This document shows positions 34,904 to 46,423 of a stretch of 53,733 nucleotides of DNA, piece by piece. Origin of the DNA: Brachionus koreanus (lineage: Eukaryota; Rotifera; Eurotatoria; Ploima; Brachionidae); contig PJRA01000428.1 in the NCBI GenBank assembly GCA_016987375.1, positions 201,879 through 255,611 of the forward strand, given 5' to 3'. The first letter of the stretch is position 1. Every line of letters starts with the position of its first letter. The notes under the pieces were generated by a model that was not told the origin of the DNA, made no database searches, and was given only the letters and a program-made list of their open reading frames with translations. The position numbers and the translations under genes were made by a program.

Positions 34904-35634
34904 NNNNNNNNNNNNNNNNNNNNNNNNNNNNNNNNNNNNNNNNNNNNNNNNNNNNNNNNNNNNNNNNNNNNNNNNNNNNNNNNNNNNNNNNNNNNNNNNN
35001 NNNNNNNNNNNNNNNNNNNNNNNNNNNNNNNNNNNNNNNNNNNNNNNNNNNNNNNNNNNNNNNNNNNNNNNNNNNNNNNNNNNNNNNNNNNNNNNNNNNN
35101 NNNNNNNNNNNNNNNNNNNNNNNNNNNNNNNNNNNNNNNNNNNNNNNNNNNNNNNNNNNNNNNNNNNNNNNNNNNNNNNNNNNNNNNNNNNNNNNNNNNN
35201 NNNNNNNNNNNNNNNNNNNNNNNNNNNNNNNNNNNNNNNNNNNNNNNNNNNNNNNNNNNNNNNNNNNNNNNNNNNNNNNNNNNNNNNNNNNNNNNNNNNN
35301 NNNNNNNNNNNNNNNNNNNNNNNNNNNNNNNNNNNNNNNNNNNNNNNNNNNNNNNNNNNNNNNNNNNNNNNNNNNNNNNNNNNNNNNNNNNNNNNNNNNN
35401 NNNNNNNNNNNNNNNNNNNNNNNNNNNNNNNNNNNNNNNNNNNNNNNNNNNNNNNNNNNNNNNNNNNNNNNNNNNNNNNNNNNNNNNNNNNNNNNNNNNN
35501 NNNNNNNNNNNNNNNNNNNNNNNNNNNNNNNNNNNNNNNNNNNNNNNNNNNNNNNNNNNNNNNNNNNNNNNNNNNNNNNNNNNNNNNNNNNNNNNNNNNN
35601 NNNNNNNNNNNNNNNNNNNNNNNNNNNNNNNNNN
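34904..35634. other. Assembly gap (Ns)
   Basis: A run of 731 unknown bases. Any reading frame drawn across it is meaningless. Confidence 1.
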
Positions 35635-36312
35635 TGTCAGTGGAACTGAATAATCTAGAGAATTACGAAAATAATTTTCTAAGAGATTGTTTAATCTGTG
35701 ATCAATTTTAATATTTAATTAATTTTCTGCTTCATAGAATAATGATTTGGAGGAGGTTTTGGGAGGAAGCTTTAGGTTGTTCTAGTTATAATATATATTT
35801 CTTGTCGAATTGTAAAATAAAATGACACTGACAAAGCATAAAATAAGAAAAAAATAAGAAAGTTTTTTTTTTGATTTATTTATTTAAACTTAGTGGTATT
35901 TTTTGGTATATTAATGTTTAACTATTTATAACGCTTTTTGCTAGTAGTACTTGTAAAAAGATCTGAATTAATATTAATAAGAATTCCCATTAAACGTTTT
36001 GCAAGATATAGATGAAAAGATGTTTTGCTTATCTGATTGTGAAAACAACTTAATTGTTTTTATGATTTTTATAATATAATAAGGTAAAGAATTGTCATCC
36101 AATTGAAAAAACTTACATATATTGTAGATATCAATAGTTATTTTTCTTATTTAGACTTTAAAAGAAAAAAATATATAGCATTTGACCAACATATAGATAA
36201 ATACTTAAAGATAAGAAATAAATTTCCATAGAAACAAATATCTTTTTAGTTATTAATAAATTTTAGAATTAACTTTATAATTAAATTTTTAAAATTTCAT
36301 ATTTAATCGGAA
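35635..36312. other. AT-rich region upstream of TRPM gene
   Basis: Spacer between the gap and the first TRPM exon. Apart from AT-rich runs I see nothing; the TRPM promoter should lie here or inside the gap. Confidence 0.5.
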
Positions 36313-39300
36313 ATGTTAAAAAATTTAAGTCTTAGAAGGGAAAAAAATATCAATCAAGTATCAATCATATTGGAAAATGTAAAAAAGGTGATTCAAACAC
36401 AATATATAATTTTATTGGCAATTTTGAAAAATTATTTTTCAGGATACAATTTCAAAGTTGAAAATTAAAAAATCTCGTTGTGCAATTTATATTCCTAAGA
36501 ACAACGATATGTAACATTTTTGTTGAAAATAAAATTCAGAATTAAAATTTTTTTTTAGCTGCTATTGCGGATTGTCAAAAAATGATCATTTTGAAGACGC
36601 GTTAACAAATGGAAGCAAATCGAATGTTCCAGAACAATGGCTTCCTGATAAAAATTGCACCAAAGAGGATTTAGATACAGATGCTTATGGTGAAATCAAA
36701 TTTGAAAACAAAGATACATGCTCGAAATACATTCGTGTTGGTCAATTTACTGAAAAGGAAAAAATGATAGCAATTTTGTTTAAAATTTGGAAATTAGAAT
36801 CGCCAAAATTAATAATTTCAGTGACTGGAGGAGCTAAGGATTTCAATCTGAAGCCAAAACTAAAGAATGCTTTTAAGCGCGGTTTGATTAAAGCTGCATT
36901 AAGCACAAGTTATTTTAAAATTAAATAAGATTTTAATTGCTTTATATTGCTTTAAATTAATTCTGATAGATGCATGGATAACTTCAGGAGGTAACAATGT
37001 CGGTGTAATGAAGTATGTTGGAGAGGCAATTGCCGGGGCCTCATTAGATCCAAACAAAAAGTTAGTAGTATTAGGTATATCTAATTGGGGAACTTTAGCC
37101 AACAAAGAACAATTGATTAATGAAGATATAAAAAATTCATCAACTGTTGAATATAGTATATTGTGTGATAAGCCTCAAAAAAACGCATTTTTGGATATGA
37201 ATCATACACATTTTATTCTGGTAGATAATGCCCAATTGAATGTTTTTGGCGGTGAAGTTGAATTTCGAACTGAGTTAGAGAAAACAATCGCCAATTATAA
37301 ACAGGATGACAAAGCTCAAATAGTTGTACTTGTTTTAAGTGGAGGGGAATATACAATTTCGACCGTAAAAAATTCTGTTGAAAATGGATCACCATGTGTA
37401 TTTATAGAAGTAAAAATAAATTAGAAATTAAAAAATTTATTACCGAATTGAAAAATTAGGGATCAGGCGGTTGTGCTGATTTTTTTGCCTATGCACTCTC
37501 GAAATCAAATGAAAATAAAAGCAAAAAATTAGATAAAGAGCTCAAGAATGAATTAGAAATGATGTCTAAATCTTTATGGCCTGGCAAAAATGCATCTAAA
37601 ATCGTCAGCGATTTGGAAAATGTGCTTCCTTATTCACATTTACTGAGTACATTTCGAATAGATTCAGCCAAAAAAGACAATGAAGTTGATGTTGCCATTC
37701 TCAGATCTCTACTAAAAACACAAAATAAAGATTCTTTATCACAATTGAAGCTTGCTTTGACGTGGGATAGAATCGATATTGCCAGAGATTACATTTTTAC
37801 AGATGATAAATTATGGAAGGTATAAAATAAAATTTTAATTTTGAAAATTAAAGCAAAAAAAAAAATTTCAAAGAATACTGATCTTTTTGACCTAATGTTC
37901 GATGCGATTTCTTCTAATAAGCCTGACTTTGTTGAAATATTTATGGAGAATAACTGTGATATTAATGCATTTTTGACATATGGACGTTTGTTGAAACTTT
38001 ATAATGATGTAATTATAGAAATAAACTCAATCTAGAACATATCTAAAAATAAAAATTATTTAAAGATGCCAAAAAATTGTGTATTGTACAAACAATTAAT
38101 TCAAGCACGGCGAAACAAGTCAGATGTTGACGAGTCAAGAGGTTTTGATTTCAAAGAAATTGGGAATGTTGTTGAAAATTTGTTGGACAATTTGTTCAAG
38201 CACAGTTTTTCTAAACTAAATCTAAATTTGGATCAAAACATTCAAGTTATTAAAAATGCCGAGAAAGTAAGATTTTCTGGGAAAATTTTCAGTTTAAAAA
38301 AAAATTAATAGATAATAAATTGGTTCACTATAAAAGTTTTACTGATCACGATTGAATAAATTTCAATTATATAAACTGTATCCAAAAAAATTATTCATTT
38401 ATTTATTTGTTTTCTGTACCGATCTAATGCTTCTTCAGATTAAAAAATATAGTAAAAATAGTTTTAAAAAATAGATGTTATGAAAAAAGAGAGCTATAGG
38501 ATACATTACATATGTTTAACTATCTGATGGCTCAGAGAAAAAAGAAAAAATAGCTAAGCATATATTAATCTTTAAAATATAAAATTTTCTCATTAACTTT
38601 TCTTGATTAAAATATGTCGCATTAAATTTTCATTTTAAGTGCTACAGCTTTGAAATATTAAGGACCATTAGCTTGGTACAGAAAATATAAAGATAAATAA
38701 AATTTTTTATATCTTTTATATTTAACATTCTAACGCTTACTTACTTTAAAATAAATTTTGAAAGTGAACATTTAAAACTTTTTGAGAAGATAAATGAGGT
38801 TCGTTTAAATCCCAAGAAATGCTCTCAATCTTAATTTGAAGCAACGAAAAAGATCTACTAATGCCAAGAGTGCCATTATTTCATGGCGAAGTAGTTCTTT
38901 TAGAACATTTAAATCAATCTTTTAGAACTGATCACATAAATAAAAACATTGATCACAATTTTTATGTTTCTGATCAAATTTAATATGATCTGTTTTGGTC
39001 ACAAAACCAGCATTATTAACATGATCAAAATTTTTGTGACCAAGTGATCACATATTGGACAAGACCTAATAATTTTTTTTAAGTAGAAATAAATTAATAG
39101 GAATTTATGACATAAGTACATCTTTTTAAAAATTTTAAATTAATCTATTCCGATTTTTTTTGATAATTCAACACTAAAACAATAAAAGTTTTTGATATAT
39201 AATCTAATTTTTTTTTTAAATTTTAATTTCTTTAGTAAGCAATTAAGAAATTTAATAATCAATAAACATTTGAAATTAAAAAATATCAATCCAAATATCT

Positions 39301-42300
39301 ACTAAGTTTTATCTATAAATTTTTATAATTTTAAAAAATTTAGAATATGAAAAGTAGCAATTCGGACAAATGTAAAATTTTTTTCTTTTTTTTTCGTTAA
39401 TTAAAATATTTTTTAGCTAAAAAGCTGCCTAGCATTAACAGTCCGTGTGTCAATCCGTTTTTAGAGCTTTTCATTTATTCTATTTTGACTGATAAACCAG
39501 AAATGGCAAAAATATTCTGGAACTACAATGTAATTTAAATGTGATACTTTGAATATCGAAATTTTATTTTTTCATTCTAAATAGAATGAAATTTCATCGG
39601 CACTTGTTGCTTCAAAGATATTTAAAGAATATGACAAATTTTTTATAGATCAAGATGAGACTTATAATCAGCTTTCAGAGTAACTTTTTTAATTTCTATT
39701 AAAAGTTTAAAGATTCAGTTATAATTTCAGTTATTTTGAAAAATTGGCTGTGAATGTTTTACAATCGTGCTTTGAAAAGAACCAAGACGATGCTCAGCAT
39801 TTGCTTTTAAGGCAGATTCCTGAGTTCGGTAATTCAACACTTTTTTCAATGGCATCAGCTTTTGAATGCAAAAATTTTGTAAGCACAACTTGCTTTCAAG
39901 ACATGGTAGCAAAATTATGGTATGGTCAAATTTACACGGATGCCTCTTGGATAAGAGTATTTTTATCTTTAGAAATTTTTAAATTTACACTTGATTTTAG
40001 ATTTTAGTTTCTATGGTTTTTCCATTATTTTCTCCTTTATTTCTTAACCTAAATTTTGATAGATACAAACTAAATCTTGAAGTAAAATTTATTAAAAATA
40101 AAATTTGAAACCGCTTAATAATTATAATTTCCAGGAAATGAATAACCACGCTGAAATTCAGAAAGAAATGGAGATAGAAAATAAGGACTTCAAGTAAATT
40201 GAAAAAAAATTTTGAATTTCTATCTTAACAAATTCTATCAACTAATGTTTTTTCATCTTAAATCATTTTATACTGACTTAATCTATCTTATCAAAAAAAA
40301 AATTTTTTTAAGTGTAAAAGTAAAATTTTCAATCAATTTTCAATTTTAAACTTTTTCTTTTTTAAACCCATTAAAAATATTTTGATCAATTTGAAATTTG
40401 GTCAAAAACTTAAAAGCAGCCTTTAACACTCAAAAGCCGGAAGGGTCTTTTGAACGCCCTTTGTTACTTCCTTTGTTTGTTTTTTTATTCAATAGATTTA
40501 ATTTTTTTTAATCATATCTTTAATTTTTATTACAAAATAATTTATTTTCATTGAAAAAAGGAAAAAAAAAAGTCATATAAAAAGGGTCGAAAAATACCTC
40601 CCGTCTTTGGGTGCTAAGATAACGTAAGTAATATTTTTTTACTTAATTAGGGAGAATCGATCAAAAATTGGATACTTCGGAAAATGTTGGTATTTCTTAA
40701 AGAGTCCGTTCATAAAATTTTGCTACAATCAAGTATTTTTTTAGATTTCAAAATTAAATTTCTTTTAAACGTTTTTAATTAGATTTTTTTTATTCTATTC
40801 CTAATCTTATTTAGTTTTATTATGTTGTGCAATTTTTATCCCATAAAACATGTAAATAAAGAAGGATTGAAAGTAGGTAAAGACATATCACCATTAGAGT
40901 ATATTCTGATCGGTTGGGTGTTCGTTTTTTTCGTTGACGAAATCAGACAAGTATTTTATATTTTTATTGAAATTAGCTAATTTTGGGAAATTTAATACAA
41001 AATTAAAATTTAAAAATTAATAAAAATTTGGAAAAGTTTTTCTACTTAAAGTTAAAAAACGGGAAAACCAGTCTCTCTCTAATAGAAAATATAAAATTTT
41101 AATTTGGACTCAATAGGCACATGTAAAAGCATGTGATATTAAAATAAATAGTTTTTAAATTTAAAATAAAAGTACAAATTGTATCAAATTTCACAAAACC
41201 ATTTAAGTGTTTGCTCAATTTTGGCTTGATTTCAATTTAAAAAGTTACTAAGATTTTCTAAAATATTATTTTTAAATTAAAATTTTCAGTTTTATCAAAA
41301 TTTAATCAAGTTGGAATTAATTTTTGTAATTTTTTAAAATTTCAGAATAAGATATAATGAAAGAAACTACAAATTAATTTTGAAGTACATATGATGAAAC
41401 AATTTTCCTTATTGTGATTGAAGATTAAGTTGGTTGAACTTTTTTTTATATTTTTAAACAGTTAGTTGAGTTCATTTAGATATTATGTTATTTTAGTCTT
41501 GCTGTTGCTCTAAATGATTTATTTTTTGAACTTCGTTTTGTGATTCATTTGAAACACTTTTTTCACGGTTAATACTTTGAAGAGACATATTATTATTCGC
41601 ATTTAAAATGTTTGCTTTCATTTTTCCTACAGAAAAAATAAAAAATTCAATAAAAATTTAGCAAAAAAAAATTGTATTATAAGAAACGGATCTATCTGGG
41701 TTGATAGCTAAGCTATTTGTGCTTATCCTTTGGTTCTTAATTTTCTAAGCAAACATCTCTCTGAATGCTTTTTGTTTCTAACTCTTTTCTTTTGTTCAAT
41801 TTGTTGTTCAAAATTTCCAAAAAAAAAAAGTTTAAATTAAGATATTTATAAGGCTAGCTGGACATTAGAAATTTTTAAATATTTGAATGTTTAGCAAAAT
41901 AAGAAAAAATTTTAAGGTAGCAATTAGACAATGGAGTAAGATATTTGATATATCTTGATTAGAAACATTCTTTATTTTACCTATGTTAAATGCGAATGAT
42001 ATCAGAGTTGAATTAGCGGAGACTTTTAATGAGCGCGATCTTGGTGTAATGGTGAACTACCAACTCAAATGGAATGATCAAATCGATAGCTGCATTAAAA
42101 AAGCTAAAAATATGCTTGGTATTCTCAAGAAAACATTTGTGTATTGGGATGCTCAATCGTTTTTGCTGCTTTACAAAGCATATGTTAGACCGCATCTTGA
42201 ATACTGTGTACCTGCTTGGAATCCTTATTTAAAGAAAGATATATTTAGACTTGAACAAGTACAAAGACGAGCAACGAAGCTTGTTCCACAAATAAGAAGT

Positions 42301-45300
42301 TTGAATTATGAGTCAAGACTAGCTAATTTGGGACTAGAAACTCTTAAAGAAAGGCGAGAGCGTGGAGATTTTTTTCAATTTTATAAAATTCACAACAATT
42401 AAAATCATGTCAATTGGTACGATGTGGAACTTATGAGTTCTGTAAAGAATGAAGGACCAAGTGGAGGAGTAAGAGGAGCAAAGCATCGCATTTCAATTTC
42501 AAAATAGATCTAATTTCTGAATTACTTGTATTCTTTTAATGCTATTTTTTGATGAATTTAAACAAGGAAAAGAACAAAACAAGATTGATCCTTTCAATAA
42601 TTAATAAAGATTACCTAATATTTTTGGTTTTAGACCGCAATTACTATTTGTGAGATATTTCACTAAATCTTGAATTAAAATGCTCTTTTAATTCATTTAT
42701 CATTACAACAAATGCAAATGTCTAATGTTATGTCTAAGAATTTTAATTTTTCTTAATTTAAGGCCAAAATTGATTTTAACTTTTGTTAAAATTTTTGCTA
42801 TTTGATCATAAAACTTTTTGAAAGTAAAAATTATCAGCAGTAGAGTATGATATTTCACAATAATCGAGATGATGAATTAAAGTTGTGGCTAAATGATTGC
42901 CAAAATTTTTCCTATATCTATATCTCTGCTAAATTATTTACCAGCTTTAAATAGTAATGGTATTTGTCTTAAACATCTCTTGGATCTGAACTAATTTATT
43001 TTCCTGTAAAAACACCCACTTGACACCTATTCTTTCCTAATTTTTTTTGAACTGGATCCATTTTTGGATCAAAATTGAGCAAATGAGCATACACTTAGCT
43101 ATTTTTATTTAATTTTTCTTTTCATTTTATAAGCTTTAAATTTTTAAAAAAGCTATCAAATATAAGAAGGTTCAAAGGAATTAGTTTTGAAAAATTTTGG
43201 AATGATTTCTGGAATCTGGTTCAGCTTACTTCAATCCTTCTTTTTGCAATAGGAATCGGTCTACGCTTTGTACCAGATATGAATTTTTATATTGCTTCAA
43301 GAATTATTCTTTCAATAGACATTATTCTCTGGTTCTTCTGCAGTCTTCATGGCTATTCAGTTATTCGAAGTCTTGGCCCAAAGTTACTGATGATCAAAAA
43401 AATGCTGAACGAATTGGCTATTTTTCTATTGATCGTTGTGGTTTTCATATTTGCTTATGGAGTTTCGACACAAGCTTTAATGTATCATAATCAGGAATTG
43501 AATTTATCTCTTCTAAAAAGCGTCTTTCTTCCGGCTTACTTTGTAATTGGTGGCGAATACTTTGAGAGAGAGAAGCTTATGGATATGGATGAGTGTCAAT
43601 CTAATTTAACAGAAATTTTAATCACCGACACTTACACACAAGAAGATTGTCCAGAAAAATATGGCGCCAATGTTAGCCTCTTTCTCTTAGTGGCCTATAT
43701 TATCCTCCTAAACATATTATTAGTTAATCTTCTAATTGCGATTTTCAGCAACACGTATCAGAATGTGGAATCCGAGGCTGATGAAATTTGGAAATTCCAA
43801 CGCTGCAAATTGGTTGATGAGTACTTTCACAGGCCTCTATTACCGATACCATTTACGGCATTCAATTATTTGCTAAACATTTTTAAATTCATAATTCGAT
43901 TATTTAATTGCTACAAATTCAAAGAAGAAATAAGTCTAAGTGAAAAAATTAGACATTTTTAAAATTTTTAATTATTCTCATTTATCTTTTAAGAATCAAA
44001 TTTTTTGGATCTATCTGAAAAAAAAAGGCTCAAATTGTGGGAAAGTTTTATAGCCGAAGAATACGTTGATAATAATGGCATAGAGATGACATCAAAAAAT
44101 CAACAAAATAAAGATATTTATAAAAAGTTACTTGTTTTATTTAAAAATGAACTTGATGATTTTTTTTTTAATTTAGATTTGATTATTTAATAAGTAGAAT
44201 TGATAAGATAACAGAAATTCAAGTCAAATATGAAAATTCGATAAAGATTCTTCAAAATAAATTTGATTCACTATCCGGAAAAAATTTAAATAAATCGTTT
44301 GATGAAATTGAAGATTATACAAAAATTTCGAAAAATGTTCTAAATTCGAGACCAGAAAACACCAGAATTGTGTATTATCCTGAATCAAATGTTGAAAAAA
44401 AAATTGTTCCAAATGATAAAATAAAATGGTCAGTACCATATCCGGAATACCATCCAAATGAATATACTTCTGAAAATGTTTTGTATAATTTATCAGCTGA
44501 TATGGAGCTTTTAAACAAGTAAAACAATTTTTACTGACATTCAAATCAAAATTTATTTTTTTAAATAAAAAATACAATTTAAGCTTTTGGCTATTTATTC
44601 TAAAACACTTTAAACTCTGATTTTATTTTTCATTTTTATTAGATATTTTTTAAGACGTCTTTTTTCTAAGGGTGCTGAGTCATTTTAATCTATTTTTTAA
44701 GGCCTGATACATTTAAAAAACATTTTAAATTCAATTCATTTGATGACATATCTGGGCTGGATAGAAAAAGTTGTCTTGGAGAATATTCTGTGCAAGGTGG
44801 TTTTCCACTCAATCCAAAAGGACGACAAGGAATTGCTGGTCGTGGTTCACTCAATTTCTGGGGTCCGAACATTTTCTATCAAATAATATTTACAAGGTAA
44901 TTCTCTCAAGGCAAATTGAAGTTTATGATCAAATTAAAATAATCATGCTCAAAAATTATGGCTTGAGATTAAAGAAACAAAAATTTTAATAATAAAACAT
45001 ATAAATTGTGAATTAAGCATAAACACAACTTTATTTTTTAAACTGTTAATTAACACATAATTTGTAAAAGTAAATAAAACATAAACATTTTTTTAAACAA
45101 AAAAAAATTGAAAACATCTTCATATATAGCATTATCCTCGACTTCAACACCAAAACGGATAAAGAACTCGCATTTTATGATCATCACATTTTATTCATAG
45201 ATAGAACTCTTGTATAAATTACGGTGAACAGATGTTTCTTTTGGATACTCCTTGAAAAATTATTCAAGTTTCATCCCAGAATTAATATTGGTCAATAAAA

Positions 45301-46381
45301 TCCATTCAAAAAAGAAAAGCTTATTTTTAAGTTTATTACAATTTTTTACATAATTTAATTTAATTACTTTTTATGATTTTTGCTGTTTACGAATTATAAT
45401 ATTTAGTTTTATGTTTTGGTTCACTTTTTTGAGAATTCAAAATTTAAAATTTTAGTTTATGCTGTGTTTTTTTAGATTCACTTTTTTAATGTTTTATAAC
45501 TGCAAAATTTTTATGTATGCAGAATTTTGCATTTTAATTATTAATGTTTAAAAAGTCTATTTTTTAAGATTTTTTTTTGATCATAAACTTCTATTTGGCT
45601 CTTTTTAAATTTTTAATTTACCAAATAATTAATTTAATTTAAAATTTTACTTAACCTAATTCAGATTTAAGAAAGACGTATTTGGAAATTATATTAATGA
45701 CTCAGAAGGAAAAACAATACTTGAATTTTTAGCCATCGCAAAATTAAATTCCAAATGGCGTTTTCCATCTGTAAAGCTCATATTATTCTTTTTTATTTTA
45801 ATTTAAACTTTAGTAAAGATAATTCAAGAAAAGAATTTTACAATCGATGAATTAGTTGAACAAAAAATTGGAGAAATCTTTCTAATTGAGAATGTAGACA
45901 TTGAAAAATTAAGATCAATGCTTAAGAACTCCATGAATGTAATGTTTAAATTGAAAAATTATTATATAAGCGACCATTTGAATTTAAGATTAAAAAATAT
46001 TACAAAGACTCAAATTACAATACAGATAATGCTTGGCTAGAATTTACTGTAATAAATATTCACGATCAAGAAGATACAATTCTGTCAAGCTTAAAGCTTC
46101 AAGTAAGCTTTTGCATTACTCTGACAAAATTTGAAATTTAATATTTAAAGATTAAGAACTTTTGTTTGGGTACAAGGAGTTAATTAAAAAAATTTCTAAA
46201 TCTTTTAAGCAGTCGATTTTTTTATTTTTTAATAATTAATTTTCTATTTAAGGATGTTTATGATGGTAAAAGACTTGAATGGACTGAAGTGAACGATTTT
46301 ACTATAACAAATTTGTCTGAGCAAGATTCTGAACAAATTAAACTTTTAGGCGTACTTCATGGGTTAATAAATAGATTTTAA
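36313..46381 (+). CDS. TRPM2-like: TRPM2-like cation channel with NUDT9-H tail
   Basis: Twenty-two exons give 1460 residues: 36313-36387, 36443-36510, 36559-36908, 36970-37409, 37460-37819, 37874-38008, 38066-38266, 39425-39529, 39585-39679, 39731-39956, 40001-40081, 40135-40193, 40651-40732, 40783-40950, 43153-43933, 43994-44126, 44177-44518, 44702-44896, 45665-45770, 45819-45938, 45971-46102, 46253-46381. All phases close. Residues 1-430 are the TRPM nucleotide-sensing MHR1/2 region (LIISVTGGAKDFNLKPKL, HTHFILVDNAQ). Then come MHR3/4, S1-S6, a pore with GGEYFE at about 948-953 between Cys963 and Cys981, the TRP helix EIWKFQR, a coiled coil and a NUDT9-homology domain (GFPLNPKGRQGIAGRGSLNF, YNTDNAWLEF). 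No Nudix box is visible. A plasma-membrane Ca2+/Na+ channel gated by an ADP-ribose-like ligand is inferred. The exon 15 donor could be six bases later. Confidence 0.93.
38395..38558 (-). mobile_element. LINE 3' UTR fragment in TRPM intron 7
   Basis: Closely matches the 3' end of the LINE copy at 20216-20405: ttatttgttttctgtac, ctaatgct, ttcagatt, aggatacat, catatgttta and ctgatggctcag occur in the same order. Only untranslated sequence is present, so it is a heavily 5'-truncated insertion inside the intron 38267-39424. Confidence 0.75.
38920..39065. repeat. GATCA-rich imperfect repeats in TRPM intron 7
   Basis: Repeated short blocks such as ctgatcacataa, ttgatcacaatttttatg, ctgatcaa, catgatcaaaatttttgtg and gtgatcacat, in direct and inverted order. 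It looks like a decayed transposon end or locally expanded repeat. No coding capacity. Confidence 0.35.
40422..40620. repeat. MITE-like element in TRPM intron 12
   Basis: The left end tttaacactcaaaagccgg (from 40422) continuing through aagggtcttttgaacgccc is an imperfect reverse complement of the right end gggtcg...cctcccgtctttgggtgctaag (about 40583-40617). The inside is AT-rich and non-coding, about 200 bp in total. The right half recurs at window positions 1-95, which shows a dispersed family. It sits inside the intron 40194-40650. Confidence 0.6.
41870..42790 (-). mobile_element. Minus-strand LINE copy split by another LINE
   Basis: Two blocks, about 41870-41980 and 42508-42790, match the LINE at 20405-20460 and 20641-20890 (ggtagcaatta.acaatggagta.gatatt; gaattacttgta; gaatttaaacaaggaaaagaa; tttagacc; gatattt; tcttgaatta). 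The part between is replaced by a plus-strand fragment of a different LINE. The host copy is decayed. All lies in TRPM intron 14 (40951-43152). Confidence 0.75.
41983..42507 (+). pseudogene. LINE RT C-terminal fragment nested in another LINE
   Basis: An open stretch of 139 codons then a stop and further in-frame sequence encode RDLGVMVNYQLKWNDQIDSC, LYKAYVRPHLEYCVPAWNPY, LEQVQRRATKLVP and RLANLGLETLKERRERGD, continuing as NWYDVELM and RGAKHRIS. This order is the post-catalytic part of CR1/Jockey-type reverse transcriptases. It lacks the catalytic core and has an in-frame stop near 42400, so it is a 5'-truncated, non-functional copy. It interrupts the minus-strand LINE. Confidence 0.9.
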
Positions 46382-46398
46382 TATTTAGAAAAAAATGG

Positions 46399-46421
46399 TT
46401 TATTAATTTTCAAAGAATAAA
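46399..46421. terminator. Crossing polyadenylation signals, TRPM and MAT
   Basis: Plus-strand AATAAA at 46416-46421 would serve TRPM; minus-strand AATAAA (tttatt at 46399-46404) would serve MAT. Only 42 bp separate the two stop codons, so cleavage after each signal should fall within the other gene's last exon. Confidence 0.5.
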
Positions 46422-46423
46422 GA

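Noticed and set aside
34846..35649. 267-codon frame
   Set aside because: Almost entirely unknown bases of the assembly gap.
38780..38890. Possible reverse-transcriptase/RNase H remnant (VRLNPKKC...)
   Set aside because: Too short and too broken to distinguish from chance.
44224..44577. 117-codon minus-strand frame
   Set aside because: Antisense shadow of TRPM exon 17, which has in-phase splice sites and family motifs.
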